Below are positions 25,842 through 35,264 of a stretch of DNA of 64,000 nt, in pieces. Location of the stretch: the NCBI RefSeq assembly GCF_000757885.1, contig NZ_JQCR01000001.1, positions 434,001 through 498,000 of the forward strand. The letters run 5' to 3'. The DNA comes from Paenibacillus wynnii (GTDB lineage: Bacteria; Bacillota; Bacilli; Paenibacillales; Paenibacillaceae). Made by a program: the position numbers and the translations under genes. The first letter of the stretch is position 1. The number at the start of each line of letters is the position of its first letter. Under the pieces are notes generated by a model. The model was not told the DNA's origin. It saw only the letters and a list, made by a program, of their open reading frames with translations, and did no database searches.

Positions 25842-27077
25842 TTATTTAGGATTAAACACGGTTCCCATGAATACAATCGCTCCTGTGGTATGATCCTCAA
25901 TAGCGAAGAAAAAGGGACGATTCAGGCTAATCTGAAACCATTTATCAAGAGGTGGTGTGCTGCCGGTCACGAGGATGCTAGTGACAGCTGCCGCCTCTGT
26001 TCCTTGCTCATTCACCTCAATAAATGATTTATGAATCACATCGGTAATGTAGAGACCGCTGTTCTTACCGGTCATAACTGAGAAGTCAGCCGTTGCAGAA
26101 TCAAAGGCGCTATTCATACCAAGCCGCTGTAATGTGTCTTTGAGACTCTGGTTATACTCCATTTGAAAACGGGGCAACTCCACTAATGCCTCCCCCTCCT
26201 TAAAGCCCTCCCGCCATGTATCCGAATGTGAGAACAGCTGCGCTACAGCATCTGTAAGGGGCAATCCTTCTTTCGGAAGAACAACCACCATGTCCCATTT
26301 CCCACTGCCATAAGGTAATCGAACGGCCTTGAAACTCTCCGTTTCCTTATGGGCTAATATTTCTTTCTTCCACATCATTTGGACCGTTTCCTCGGAGCCA
26401 TCGGCGAGATAAAAGGGTGCTCCCCGGGTCAACGAATTCTCGAAGGGTTTCGACCAGGTGCCGTTGAAATAGATTGCATTTGCCAACATTAATACATTGG
26501 ATTTTAGCAGACTGGGATCTACAATCTCCTCAATTCGCCCATTTGTATTGTCCTTCACCCATTTGTTAATCGTCTGGGCAGCCCCCGCATCTTCAAAATC
26601 TAACTTCTCTACTTTGACCCCATACCACTTCTTAATCGTACGGATATAGCCCTCCTCTATAGGGGTCTCTTTCCTCGTCCAAAGTCCATTCGCAATCTTC
26701 AACTCGACTTTGGAATCGCTATGCTTCAACAAATCCGTCAGCACAGCGTTTCCCTCATTCAGCGCTTCAAGAGTCAACCCATCTAACCCAAGGGTATGTT
26801 GAAGCTCTGCTCTAGTCTCACCTTCTGCCCCATTCAGGACAAGGGAAAGAGCAAAGGCCATACTGAGCGGAGAGATGAACAGGTTCTCACCGTTAGACAC
26901 CTCCAGCAGCTTATCCGCTATATGTAGGGAAAAATCGTTGTAGGCTTGTACCTGTACGGCGTTAACATCCTGTGACTGATAGATTGAAAATCCCTTCTCA
27001 TTTGCGCATCCAGCCGTTCCTAGTAATAGAACAATCAGCATAACCATGGGCTTTTTAAATATTGAAGGTAATGACAA
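25842..27077 (-). CDS. Serpin-family protease inhibitor, predicted lipoprotein
   Basis: A 411-residue serpin behind a lipoprotein signal (VLLLGTAGCANE). Serpin landmarks are present: NLFISPLSMAFALSLVLNGAEGET, LKIANGLWTRKETPIEEGYIRTIKKWYG, INKWVKDNTNGRIEEIVDP, LMLANAIYFNGTWSKPF, the hinge/reactive loop EVNEQGTEAAAVTSILV and the C-terminal NRPFFFAIEDHTTGAIVFMGTVFNP. The Ala-rich hinge (GTEAAA) is typical of inhibitory serpins, which trap serine or cysteine proteases by loop insertion. It is probably anchored outside the cell. The TTG at 27077 is preferred because AGAGGTG precedes it at normal spacing; a GTG nine bases upstream overlaps that site. Confidence 0.95.
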   Translation of the reverse strand: MSLPSIFKKPMVMLIVLLLGTAGCANEKGFSIYQSQDVNAVQVQAYNDFSLHIADKLLEVSNGENLFISPLSMAFALSLVLNGAEGETRAELQHTLGLDGLTLEALNEGNAVLTDLLKHSDSKVELKIANGLWTRKETPIEEGYIRTIKKWYGVKVEKLDFEDAGAAQTINKWVKDNTNGRIEEIVDPSLLKSNVLMLANAIYFNGTWSKPFENSLTRGAPFYLADGSEETVQMMWKKEILAHKETESFKAVRLPYGSGKWDMVVVLPKEGLPLTDAVAQLFSHSDTWREGFKEGEALVELPRFQMEYNQSLKDTLQRLGMNSAFDSATADFSVMTGKNSGLYITDVIHKSFIEVNEQGTEAAAVTSILVTGSTPPLDKWFQISLNRPFFFAIEDHTTGAIVFMGTVFNPK

Positions 27078-27163
27078 GGTTCTCACCTCTTTTTATGTTG
27101 GTATGAATAAAGACGTTGTCATTAAGGAAAAAGTTTCCAATATTCCGCATTCAATTCAAAAAT

Positions 27164-27205
27164 AAAAAAACGGCTGAACCTCAACATTCATCGAGGCGCA
27201 GCCGT
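27164..27205 (-). terminator. Intrinsic terminator of the OpuC-type operon
   Basis: ACGGCTG-cg-CCTC / GAGG-tt-CAGCCGT with seven T on the minus strand. Confidence 0.88.
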
Positions 27206-27213
27206 CTTCGGGT

Positions 27214-28134
27214 TTAATCTTTAATTAGCCCTTTTTTGATTAGAAAGTCATGTGCTACATCCTGTTCCTTGAGTGCATCCACATCTACCTCAGCGTTCAA
27301 TCCCTGCATTTCCTCTTCGGAAATCAAACCCTTCAACTGGTTCAGAATCCCTTCCAGCTCAGGGTATTTATCCAAGGTCTCCTGACGAATGACCGGACCT
27401 GCATCATAAGGGGGGAAGAACTGTTTGTCATCCTGTAGAATTACCAGATCATGAACCTTAATCTGAGCATCCGTCGCGTAGGCATTGGTTACATCCGTTT
27501 CGCCATCCTCGATCGCACGGTACATTATTCCATGATCCATTCCCTTGGATTGCTTAAAGTTCATGCCGTACAGCTTTTTGATACCCGGATATCCATCTTC
27601 ACGGTCCAAGAATTCGAACTCAACACCAAGAACCATATCACTGGATACTTTAGCCAGATCACTGAATGTTTTAAGTTTATAGGTCTCCGCCGTTTTACGA
27701 GTTACGGCCAAAGTGTAAGTGTTATTGAAACCAAAGGGCTCCAAGAAAGCTAAACCATCTTTTTTCACCAATTCTTTGGTTTTAGCTAGAGATTCCTCAG
27801 AGGTACCTGTCTTCTCTTGGTAATAGTTCGCAACAATAGTCCCCGTATAGTCGGGATATAACTGGATTTCGTTATTCTCAAGCGCTGTCCAAGCCACGTT
27901 CGAGCCTCCCAGGTTTACCTGTCGCTTGACTGATATATCCGTCTTGTCTTCAATCAAATCGGCCATCATGTGGGCAAGCAGTACATTTTCTGTGAAGTTT
28001 TTGGATCCAATGGTGATTTCTCCACCCTTGCCCGCAGCAGCATTATTATTATCCTTTGCTCCCCCACATCCAGCAAGTAACGTACTTAGTAGTATGGTAA
28101 TCAAAATACTTATTTTCATTGTTGTAGTTTTCAT
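27214..28134 (-). CDS. opuCC: Glycine betaine/choline/carnitine-binding lipoprotein of an OpuC-type ABC transporter
   Basis: A 306-residue solute-binding lipoprotein. The lipobox is LLAGC (Cys23). The mature part starts ITIGSKNFTENVLLAHMMADLIE, followed by NLGGSNVAWTALENNEIQLYPDYTGT, the signature of OpuBC/OpuCC/OsmF binding proteins. AGPVIRQETLDKYPELEGIL and VAHDFLIKKGL close the protein. It delivers quaternary-ammonium osmoprotectants to the permease. Last gene of the three-gene operon opuCA-opuCB-opuCC. AGAGAGGAAATTT precedes the ATG. Choline, carnitine and ectoine are alternative ligands. Confidence 0.92.
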   Translation of the reverse strand: MKTTTMKISILITILLSTLLAGCGGAKDNNNAAAGKGGEITIGSKNFTENVLLAHMMADLIEDKTDISVKRQVNLGGSNVAWTALENNEIQLYPDYTGTIVANYYQEKTGTSEESLAKTKELVKKDGLAFLEPFGFNNTYTLAVTRKTAETYKLKTFSDLAKVSSDMVLGVEFEFLDREDGYPGIKKLYGMNFKQSKGMDHGIMYRAIEDGETDVTNAYATDAQIKVHDLVILQDDKQFFPPYDAGPVIRQETLDKYPELEGILNQLKGLISEEEMQGLNAEVDVDALKEQDVAHDFLIKKGLIKD

Positions 28135-28163
28135 AAATTTCCTCTCTTTTTCAGGGTTCCCGA

Positions 28164-28820
28164 TTAAACTTTTAAGCCTTTCGGGGTCGTGACTTTTTCT
28201 AATAATCCTAGTAAATAGTCTAGAACTAGCGCAAGAAGGGCTGCCGGAATGGCACCTAGTAAAGTAAGGGCTTCAATATTCCGTTGGATCCCTAAGAAAA
28301 TAAATTCCCCAAGGCCTCCAGCTCCGATAAAAGCAGCAAGCGTTGCTGTCCCCACATTTATTACAGCTGCAGTTCTAATTCCCGCCATAATTACGCTTAA
28401 TGCTAAAGGAAGCTGAACGCGGAATAGAATCTGCCAGTTTTTCATTCCCATCCCTCTGGCTGCTTCTACAATTGATTGATCTACATCAGTAATTCCCGTA
28501 TAGGTGTTCCTAACAATCGGCAGCAATGAATACAGAAATAAGGCTACAACCGCTGTCTTCATCCCGATGCCGAACAGAGGAATCATAAATCCAAGCATAG
28601 CCAAACTCGGAATCGTCTGGAGGATACCCGCCGCACCTAAAGTAATACCTTTCAAACGGGTAATCCGAGTGATCATGATACCGAGCATAATGCCAACAAT
28701 AACCGCAAACAGCATAGATAAGAACACAAGCTCAATATGTACACCTAAGGAATGAACAAGATCTGCTCTGCGAATATCTAGTTGATGCACTATTTGCTGC
28801 CATAAGGACTGATCCTTCAT
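28164..28820 (-). CDS. opuCB: OpuC-type ABC transporter permease
   Basis: A 218-residue inner-membrane permease with five to six helices. The coupling motif of binding-protein-dependent permeases is present as VDQSIVEAARGMGMKNWQILFRVQLPLALSVIMAGI, and GAGGLGEFIFLGIQ follows. Only one permease gene is present; B. subtilis OpuC has two, so this transporter may use a homodimer. Its ATG overlaps the TGA of the ATPase gene (ATGA, four bases shared), showing translational coupling. GGAGGAGAC precedes it. Confidence 0.92.
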   Translation of the reverse strand: MKDQSLWQQIVHQLDIRRADLVHSLGVHIELVFLSMLFAVIVGIMLGIMITRITRLKGITLGAAGILQTIPSLAMLGFMIPLFGIGMKTAVVALFLYSLLPIVRNTYTGITDVDQSIVEAARGMGMKNWQILFRVQLPLALSVIMAGIRTAAVINVGTATLAAFIGAGGLGEFIFLGIQRNIEALTLLGAIPAALLALVLDYLLGLLEKVTTPKGLKV

Positions 28821-29953
28821 ATCGTTGTCTCCTCCTTATCCCCTTCCCATTGAGAGGCAAAAGCGGTCAAAAGAGTTCCTCTTGTAACAAGGCCAGCAAT
28901 TTTTCCCTCTGCGGTTACAACGGGAATGATGCCAAAGGGAGCCTGCGTAATCAGGGCCAATGCATCTCTTGCTGTTGCCGTATCCTGCAGCATTACCTTA
29001 GGTGGGGTCATAATTTCCTGGATAGTACTGAATTGCTCCATCTTGGCAACAACCTCATAAGCGGAGACAATACCCAGCAATATCCCTTTCTCATCCCCAA
29101 TCAACAGTGTATCCATTTTGCGTTGGCGCATAAAGGTTAGTGCTTTGGCAAGTGAGCGTCCAGGTAGACTTGTGGATGGGTTATCCCGCATGACTTCGGT
29201 TACAGGGATATATTCAGGATTTTGATAGATGCGATTCTTTCCAATAAAAGACTCTACAAAGTCATTCACTGGATTGCTAAGCAATTCATACGGTGTATCT
29301 ATTTGCACGATCTCTCCATCTTTAAGAATGGCAATTTTGTCACCCAGCTTCAGTGCTTCGTCCATATCATGGGTTACAAAGACAATGGTTTTCTTCACTT
29401 CCTGCTGTAATCGCAGCAATTCATCCTGTAACTGCTCCCGAGTAATTGGGTCCAACGCTCCAAATGGCTCATCCATCAGTACAATTTCAGGATCTGCAGC
29501 CAATGCACGTGCAACTCCAACACGCTGCTGTTGTCCTCCTGACAATTGCTTCGGGTACCTTTTCGCGTAGATAGTGGGATCAAGTCCAACCAGCTCCAGC
29601 ATTTCTAGAACGCGCTCTTTTTTCTTATTCGTGTCCCACCCCTTTAAGTCAGGAATAAGACCTACATTATCTTCAATCGTATAATGTGGAAACAAGCCAG
29701 CCTGTTGAATGACATAACCGATACTTTTGCGCAGTGTAACTACGTTTTCCTTCGTGATATCCTTACCGTGAATATAAATCTTACCTGACGTATGTGGAAC
29801 AAGACGATTAATCATTTTCATAGTTGTCGTTTTTCCGCATCCGCTGGGACCGATTAGAACTAGAATTTCCCCAGTTTCAATTTCGAAGCTAATATTTTTT
29901 ACGGCTTGAAAGCCGTTGGGATACGTCTTGCCGACACCTTCAAATTTAAGCAT
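28817..29953 (-). CDS. opuCA: OpuC-type ABC transporter ATPase with CBS domains
   Basis: A 378-residue ATPase. Walker A GPSGCGKTT, signature LSGGQQQRVGVARALA, Walker B IVLMDEPFGALD and the switch His in FVTHDMDEA. Residues about 245-378 carry two CBS modules (VTEVMRDNPSTSLPGRSLAKALTFM and IMTPPKVMLQDTATARDALALI). In OpuA/OpuC transporters these sense ionic strength or c-di-AMP. The start at 29953 (MLKFEGVG) follows GAGGAGGAATCC; an upstream alternative lacks a site. First gene of the operon. A BusR-like regulator lies upstream. Confidence 0.94.
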   Translation of the reverse strand: MLKFEGVGKTYPNGFQAVKNISFEIETGEILVLIGPSGCGKTTTMKMINRLVPHTSGKIYIHGKDITKENVVTLRKSIGYVIQQAGLFPHYTIEDNVGLIPDLKGWDTNKKKERVLEMLELVGLDPTIYAKRYPKQLSGGQQQRVGVARALAADPEIVLMDEPFGALDPITREQLQDELLRLQQEVKKTIVFVTHDMDEALKLGDKIAILKDGEIVQIDTPYELLSNPVNDFVESFIGKNRIYQNPEYIPVTEVMRDNPSTSLPGRSLAKALTFMRQRKMDTLLIGDEKGILLGIVSAYEVVAKMEQFSTIQEIMTPPKVMLQDTATARDALALITQAPFGIIPVVTAEGKIAGLVTRGTLLTAFASQWEGDKEETTI

Positions 29954-30046
29954 TGGATTCCTCCTCAAGTGAATTAACTATAACACTAACTGACAACTTA
30001 TAGTAATATTTAAAGTTGTTTGTTTAATAATGGTAATTTTAAGCGC

Positions 30047-30087
30047 AAAAAAAAGGCTATCCAGGTAGCAATACCTTTGGATAACCC
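30047..30087 (-). terminator. Intrinsic terminator between busR-like gene and opuC operon
   Basis: GGTTATCC-aa-AGGTA / TACCT-gg-ATAGCC followed by eight T on the minus strand. It separates the regulator transcript from the transporter operon. Confidence 0.85.
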
Positions 30088-30105
30088 TTGTACCTGATTC
30101 ATATA

Positions 30106-30735
30106 TTATTTGCCGAATTCTTCATTAATAAACTGCTTGGTTCTTTGGTACATATTGTGATCACCCACTAAAACTAACACATCTTTTCCTCGTAAAATCA
30201 CATGCGGCCCCGGGGAAATTGTAACATTCGTTCCTCTTCGCAACGCGATCACCGTGCCTCCAGTATTTTGCCAAAACTGCAATGCGCTAATGGACTTCCC
30301 AATGACATGAGATTCTTCCTGGATTGTAATTTCTACCGGATGGTAGGGCTTTAAGTTCTGAAGTCGATCCGACGCCTCAATAATCTCGTTATGAAGCTTC
30401 TCGAATTTACGATCAATTTCTTTTTTTTCCAACAACAGCTGCTGTAGATCCTGCTTCAGGGAGTACGCGGATTTCAAATAATTGTTCCTGTTTATATAAT
30501 CATGCGCTTTAAGGTCGGATACGACAATAATCTCTTTACCTTGAGAGACAAACACAATATCCTCATCTTTTAACAAGCCCATAGCTTTGCGAATGGTCTC
30601 AGGTGAAACGTGGTATTGCCCAGCCAATAGAGAACGTCCTGAAATTTTACTATCGACAGGAAATTCCCCGCTGACGATTCTTTGAGCAATATCCAGAGCT
30701 ATGGATTTATAACCAGCCATTTCTTGCATAGACAA
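30106..30735 (-). CDS. busR: BusR-like GntR/RCK_C transcriptional regulator of osmoprotectant uptake
   Basis: A 209-residue regulator. The N-terminal GntR-type winged helix spans about residues 5-75 (ISGRSLLAGQYHVSPETIRKAMGLLKDEDIV). A coiled-coil follows (YSLKQDLQQLLLEKKEIDRKFEKLHNEIIEASDRL, about 90-125). The C-terminal RCK_C/TrkA-C domain is about 130-205 (VIGKSISALQFWQNTGGTVIALRRG, GKDVLVLVGD). This order is that of BusR from lactococci and streptococci, which binds c-di-AMP and represses the betaine transporter. Its position just upstream of an OpuC-type operon fits that role. Ligand and target are inferred. Confidence 0.85.
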   Translation of the reverse strand: MSMQEMAGYKSIALDIAQRIVSGEFPVDSKISGRSLLAGQYHVSPETIRKAMGLLKDEDIVFVSQGKEIIVVSDLKAHDYINRNNYLKSAYSLKQDLQQLLLEKKEIDRKFEKLHNEIIEASDRLQNLKPYHPVEITIQEESHVIGKSISALQFWQNTGGTVIALRRGTNVTISPGPHVILRGKDVLVLVGDHNMYQRTKQFINEEFGK

Positions 30736-30795
30736 TGTCGACCCCTTACTTATGCATAATTAGTACAATGAACTAGGCTCAAGTATACCTCTTTT

Positions 30796-32397
30796 TCATT
30801 GCTTGCGATATTCCCTCGGTGTCTGACCCGTGGCTTTTTTAAAGACTCTGCTGAAATATTTCTCATCCTCATAGCCGACGAGCTCCGAAATTTGTGATAA
30901 TCGCATATTCGTATTTTGCAGCAGGACCTTGGCTTTATCTACTCTCAGGTTGGTTAAATAGTCGGATAGGTTCTCCCCTGTCACTTGTTTGAACTTACGG
31001 GAGACATTCTCTCTACTGATATAAAAGCGTTCGGCAATATGCTGGAGTGTCATGTCCTCTTGATAATGTTGGTCCAAATAATTCCTGATTTCGAGGATGA
31101 TTTTACTGTCTGTACTCTGAGTCAGTCCACCCTCCTTAGACAGCTTCAGCAGCAGCGCCTTGAGTTGATCTCTCCAAGCATCCACCGTAAAGAGTCCTTC
31201 CGTATCATAACAAGGTGCGAAATGAATGTTCTCCTTGGCAAAAAGCTCATCGCCCCACTGCTCTTTACTCCAACGGGTAAGAATGATCCCAATCTCTTCT
31301 TCCCATCGCTGGATACTTCTCTCCGTAAGAAGCGTCAGACCGGTGAGATATTCCGCCCAATCATCAACGGCTCGATACATTCGTTCCATTTCTCCAGACA
31401 GGACGGATATTCTGAACCTTTCCAGTTCCGCCGGGAGAGAGGGATCTGCTTTGGTATTTACATCGTCAAGCTCTTCCCGGTAGAGGTGAATCCTGCCTTG
31501 CTTTTGTAGAATATTCCGCCCGATAAGTCCCTGACGAGCCTGACGGAAAGCATTCGGAAGCTGAGACGGAAAAGCATTGGTTGCACTTAAACCGATATCC
31601 AGCTGTATACCGTAGGCTCGTTGAATAGATTCATTCATGTGAAGTACCCAATTCTCAGCCTCCTCCACCGTATTCCAGAATAGGACGACGATATCTGTAT
31701 CCGCAAGCCAATACCGAAAAGCAAATCCGCTGCGCTGCGGGGAAATGACTTCATTGCAGACATTCGCCAGTACAAAGGACGTTAACTGTAAATCTCCATG
31801 GAATCTCTCTAACAAACGGCAGTTAGCCGACTTCAACGAGATAACAGCAATCCGGCAGGTTTCAGTCCCCTTAAGCAAACCCAGTTCTTCAGAGAGCGAA
31901 CCCGCAAGTTCCTGATAAGAACGCGTTCCTGACACCAGATCCGATAATGTCTTATCCCAATAAAGTGGACGCAGGACATTGAGCTGGATATTCTGACGGT
32001 TGAGGAGCTCCCGCTCCTGCTCCTCTTTTCTCCACATTTCAAAAGCACGCTCTGCGGCAGCGATTAATTGCTTACTGTTCAAGGGTTTGAGCAGGTAATC
32101 CGTTCCCCCGTATACGATCGCTGGTTTCACATAACTGAAATCCTGGTATCCGCTGATCACAATGGTTTTTGTATTCGGAGAATGCTTGTGCAGCCACTCC
32201 AGCAGCTCTGCCCCGTCCAGCAAAGGCATCTTCATATCTGTAAAAATAACGGCGGGACGCTGCTTTTCAATAATCTCTATGGCTTCTTGACCGTTTGTGG
32301 CTTCGTAAATCTCAGAGATCCCGTGTTCGTCCCAAGGGATAAAGTATCGGATGGCTTCGCGCACATGCCTTTCATCATCAACAATCAGTACCTTCAA
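30796..32397 (-). CDS. YesN-type response regulator with AraC DNA-binding domain
   Basis: A 533-residue response regulator. The receiver domain (1-120) has the acidic pocket at DDE and phospho-acceptor Asp54 in FTDMKMPLLDG. A long middle region of about 300 residues follows. The C-terminal AraC-type double helix-turn-helix has MTLQHIAERFYISRENVSRKFKQVTGENLSDYL and MRLSQISELVGYEDEKYFSRVFKKATGQTPREYR. It overlaps the kinase gene by four bases and forms its cognate pair. The divergent sugar ABC operon at 34.4 kb is its likely target. Confidence 0.94.
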   Translation of the reverse strand: MKVLIVDDERHVREAIRYFIPWDEHGISEIYEATNGQEAIEIIEKQRPAVIFTDMKMPLLDGAELLEWLHKHSPNTKTIVISGYQDFSYVKPAIVYGGTDYLLKPLNSKQLIAAAERAFEMWRKEEQERELLNRQNIQLNVLRPLYWDKTLSDLVSGTRSYQELAGSLSEELGLLKGTETCRIAVISLKSANCRLLERFHGDLQLTSFVLANVCNEVISPQRSGFAFRYWLADTDIVVLFWNTVEEAENWVLHMNESIQRAYGIQLDIGLSATNAFPSQLPNAFRQARQGLIGRNILQKQGRIHLYREELDDVNTKADPSLPAELERFRISVLSGEMERMYRAVDDWAEYLTGLTLLTERSIQRWEEEIGIILTRWSKEQWGDELFAKENIHFAPCYDTEGLFTVDAWRDQLKALLLKLSKEGGLTQSTDSKIILEIRNYLDQHYQEDMTLQHIAERFYISRENVSRKFKQVTGENLSDYLTNLRVDKAKVLLQNTNMRLSQISELVGYEDEKYFSRVFKKATGQTPREYRKQ

Positions 32398-34232
32398 CTC
32401 TCTTCCCCCCTTTTCAATCCCCGTTCCTCATTCAAGGGGATGATCATAGTAACCGTTACGCCGTTATCTACATTCCTGTCCATTCTTAACTGGGCCTCTT
32501 CGCTAATCTGCAACCGAAGTCTGGCCAGCACGTTGCGTAGACCGATTTCTTCGTGATCTGTTCCTTGAATATTCATCAGACCCGCTTCGAGCTCTGCCAG
32601 ATGCTCCGTGGATATCCCTTTCCCATTATCCTTGACAGCAATCACTAATCGTTCGTTATCATCCAAGCTGCAGCTTATGGAAACAAGGCCTTGTCTGATC
32701 CCATCCTCAAAGCCATGCTTGAAAATATTTTCTACAAGAGGTTGGAGAATCATCTTGGGAACAATGATAGCTCTAACCGCTTCCTCGACATCTATATTCA
32801 ACTGGAGCTCCTCTTCGCCGAACCTCTCTTTTTGCAAAATCATATAATTCTCTACATGCTCAATTTCATCCTGAAGCGGTACATGCGTACGTTCCGTGGT
32901 CATCGAATACCGCATGATGCTTCCCAATGAATAGATGAGATCATACACCTTCGGCGCATTATACCGCAATGACAGCGTAGCAATAGACTGCAGTGCATTA
33001 TAGAGAAAATGAGGATTCACTTGCGCTTGAAGCGCCTTTAGCTGGTTGGTTTTATTGGCAATTTCCAGTCGGTACTCTTTCAGAATGAGGTCGTTGATGG
33101 TTCGGGTCATTCCGGTAATCTTCCGGGTCAGCAGGCCGAATTCATCCTCTCTCTCGGAGTCCACGTAGGCATCCAATTGACCGATTTGCACCTTCTGCGT
33201 ATAAGATATTAACTTTTTGATCGGTCTTGTAAATCCGAAAGAAATTAGAACCGCTGCAATCCCTCCAATAATCAAGAATAGAATGCCGACACCGCCATTA
33301 ATACGCGTGATCGTCCTAGCGTCACTATACAAATCCTCATAAGGGACCAGCTTAACAATTTTACCTTTGAATAGCGTAGAGTCTATATTTCTAAACATAA
33401 CAATTCCCTCAAAATCCCGGTCGTTCCAAGTGAAATGTCCGTTGTTCTTGTTGGGGGGAAGTTGGCTCCAACCCGCTTGAATCGTCTTCCCAATCCATTC
33501 CGGATCGGAGGCGAATAGGGCCTCTCCTTGTTCATTCAGCATATACAGACGTTCTGTTTCCGAATTATACATAGACTTGGCTATACTTTCTAGCTCTGTT
33601 AATCGAAAATCCATGGAAAGATCGGCCAGGACATCAGCACTTGGGGTCCGATATATCGGGAAATGCGCACTGAACACCGGGACCTGTCCCGGTTTATGAT
33701 TTAAAAAACCTGATTTCACACCGTACTGATGATCCATGTGGGTAACCTCAACAAAGGGGCGGTTAGAGCCGTTGGGATTGGTCTTTGGAGTATATCTATC
33801 ATTAAATTCCCTGCGGAATAACCCTCCGAGCACGGTATTAGATTGCTTCCCCGCACGGACAAATAAATGGATTTGGAACATATTCTCGTCCGATTGGAAC
33901 AGGTTATACAGCTGAGTAGCGATAATGCCCCGGTTATCCGGTATGGCGGAACCCCCGGCAGCATTGCTTTTAGCCAGAAGAAGGGCAGTATAGAACGAGC
34001 CTGGAACATTGATTCCGCTGTATAAAGATAAAGCACGCTGATTGATTCCACTTAGATAGTTGCTAAGATTGGCTTCCCCCAAAGTCAACAGCTTCGTGTT
34101 CTGCTTCACCGATTGCTCGGTGACCGACTGCTTCGTATAGAGATAGGAGATCGTTACCGAAATGCCTGCCGGAATGACAGTTGCCAGAAGGACAAGCGCC
34201 ATGAGCCGGGTTCTAATACTGTTTCTAAACAT
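32394..34232 (-). CDS. YesM-type sensor histidine kinase
   Basis: A 612-residue membrane kinase. TM1 about 11-31, extracellular sensor about 32-310, TM2 about 311-333, HAMP 334-386 (FTRPIKKLISYTQKVQIGQLDAYV), the His_kinase domain with His408 in QVNPHFLYNALQS, and a HATPase domain (PKMILQPLVENIFKHGF, AVKDNGKGI). This architecture is used by Paenibacillus and Bacillus kinases that sense extracellular sugars, often via a binding protein. It is in an operon with the AraC-type regulator and divergent from the sugar transporter. Confidence 0.94.
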   Translation of the reverse strand: MFRNSIRTRLMALVLLATVIPAGISVTISYLYTKQSVTEQSVKQNTKLLTLGEANLSNYLSGINQRALSLYSGINVPGSFYTALLLAKSNAAGGSAIPDNRGIIATQLYNLFQSDENMFQIHLFVRAGKQSNTVLGGLFRREFNDRYTPKTNPNGSNRPFVEVTHMDHQYGVKSGFLNHKPGQVPVFSAHFPIYRTPSADVLADLSMDFRLTELESIAKSMYNSETERLYMLNEQGEALFASDPEWIGKTIQAGWSQLPPNKNNGHFTWNDRDFEGIVMFRNIDSTLFKGKIVKLVPYEDLYSDARTITRINGGVGILFLIIGGIAAVLISFGFTRPIKKLISYTQKVQIGQLDAYVDSEREDEFGLLTRKITGMTRTINDLILKEYRLEIANKTNQLKALQAQVNPHFLYNALQSIATLSLRYNAPKVYDLIYSLGSIMRYSMTTERTHVPLQDEIEHVENYMILQKERFGEEELQLNIDVEEAVRAIIVPKMILQPLVENIFKHGFEDGIRQGLVSISCSLDDNERLVIAVKDNGKGISTEHLAELEAGLMNIQGTDHEEIGLRNVLARLRLQISEEAQLRMDRNVDNGVTVTMIIPLNEERGLKRGEES

Positions 34233-34373
34233 GCTAATCCTCCCCTTAAATGCTTCAGCATTATATTACTGCAATATAATCCACTTTTATAGTCATCAAA
34301 TTGAGTGTTGGGGTTGGGCGGGCTTTTTTATAATAGAGTCAAGATCAAGTAAACCACCAAAAAGGAGAACCTT

Positions 34374-35264
34374 ATGAGAAAAGCATTGCACCTTAAAAAA
34401 GGCTGGGGCCAGCAAATCGTATTTTTGGGACCGTGTCTTCTCTTCTTCCTGACCATAGTGGTCACACCCTTTATCCTCGGATTCTACTATTCCTCCACGG
34501 ACTGGAATGGACTGGATCTCGACAAAGCCGTCTGGACCGGTTCAGCGAACTGGAAGCGTATCTTTATGAATGACGATAAGTTCTGGGATTCCTTGTACTT
34601 CACACTCCGTTTCACAGCTGTGGCTGTGGTTGGAGCTAATGTTCTGGGACTTCTGCTTGCCTTCATTTTGATGACCGCGCTGAAGACCAAAAAGATTCTC
34701 CGCACCATCTTTTTCATGCCAAACGTGATTGGTGGAATTTTGCTCGGGTATATCTGGCAGTTTATTTTCACCAAAGGCTTCAACACGATTGGCGATTTAA
34801 CAGGAATTTCTTTCTTCAATCTACCGTGGCTCGGGACTCCAAGTACCGGATTCTGGGGATTAGTCATTGTGTTCATCTGGCAAACCGCCGGGTATATGAT
34901 GGTCATCTATATTGCAGCCCTTGCAGGCATTCCGAAGGATCTGATTGAAGCCGCTAAAATTGACGGGGCACGCGCTCCGCAGTTATTCAAAAGCGTCTAC
35001 GTGCCTTTGATTATGCCGGCGATTACGATCTGTCTTTTCCTGACTACTTCCAATGCCTTCAAAATGTTCGATCTCAACCTATCGCTCACCAAAGGCGGTC
35101 CGGGTACCTCAACCCAGTCGCTCGCTTACAACATTTATGCAGAGGCACTGATTAATAACCGTTATGGTCTTGGTACAGCGAAAGCCCTTCTGTTCTTCTT
35201 CGCCGTCTCGATCATCACGGTTACCCAAGTATGGATTACCAAAAGAAAAGAGGTGTCAGCATAA
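34374..35264 (+). CDS. Sugar ABC transporter permease (MalF/UgpA type)
   Basis: A 296-residue permease with six predicted helices. LFFLTIVVTPFILGFYYSSTDWNG is TM1. The EAA coupling motif is GIPKDLIEAAKIDGARAPQLFKSVYVPLIMPA, and TKGGPGTSTQSLAYNIYAEAL follows, a hallmark of CUT1 family sugar permeases. AAGGAGAACC precedes the ATG. Its stop overlaps the ATG of the partner permease by one base. First gene of a three-gene operon. The sugar is unknown; CUT1 members carry oligosaccharides or glycerol phosphate derivatives. Confidence 0.93.
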   Translation: MRKALHLKKGWGQQIVFLGPCLLFFLTIVVTPFILGFYYSSTDWNGLDLDKAVWTGSANWKRIFMNDDKFWDSLYFTLRFTAVAVVGANVLGLLLAFILMTALKTKKILRTIFFMPNVIGGILLGYIWQFIFTKGFNTIGDLTGISFFNLPWLGTPSTGFWGLVIVFIWQTAGYMMVIYIAALAGIPKDLIEAAKIDGARAPQLFKSVYVPLIMPAITICLFLTTSNAFKMFDLNLSLTKGGPGTSTQSLAYNIYAEALINNRYGLGTAKALLFFFAVSIITVTQVWITKRKEVSA

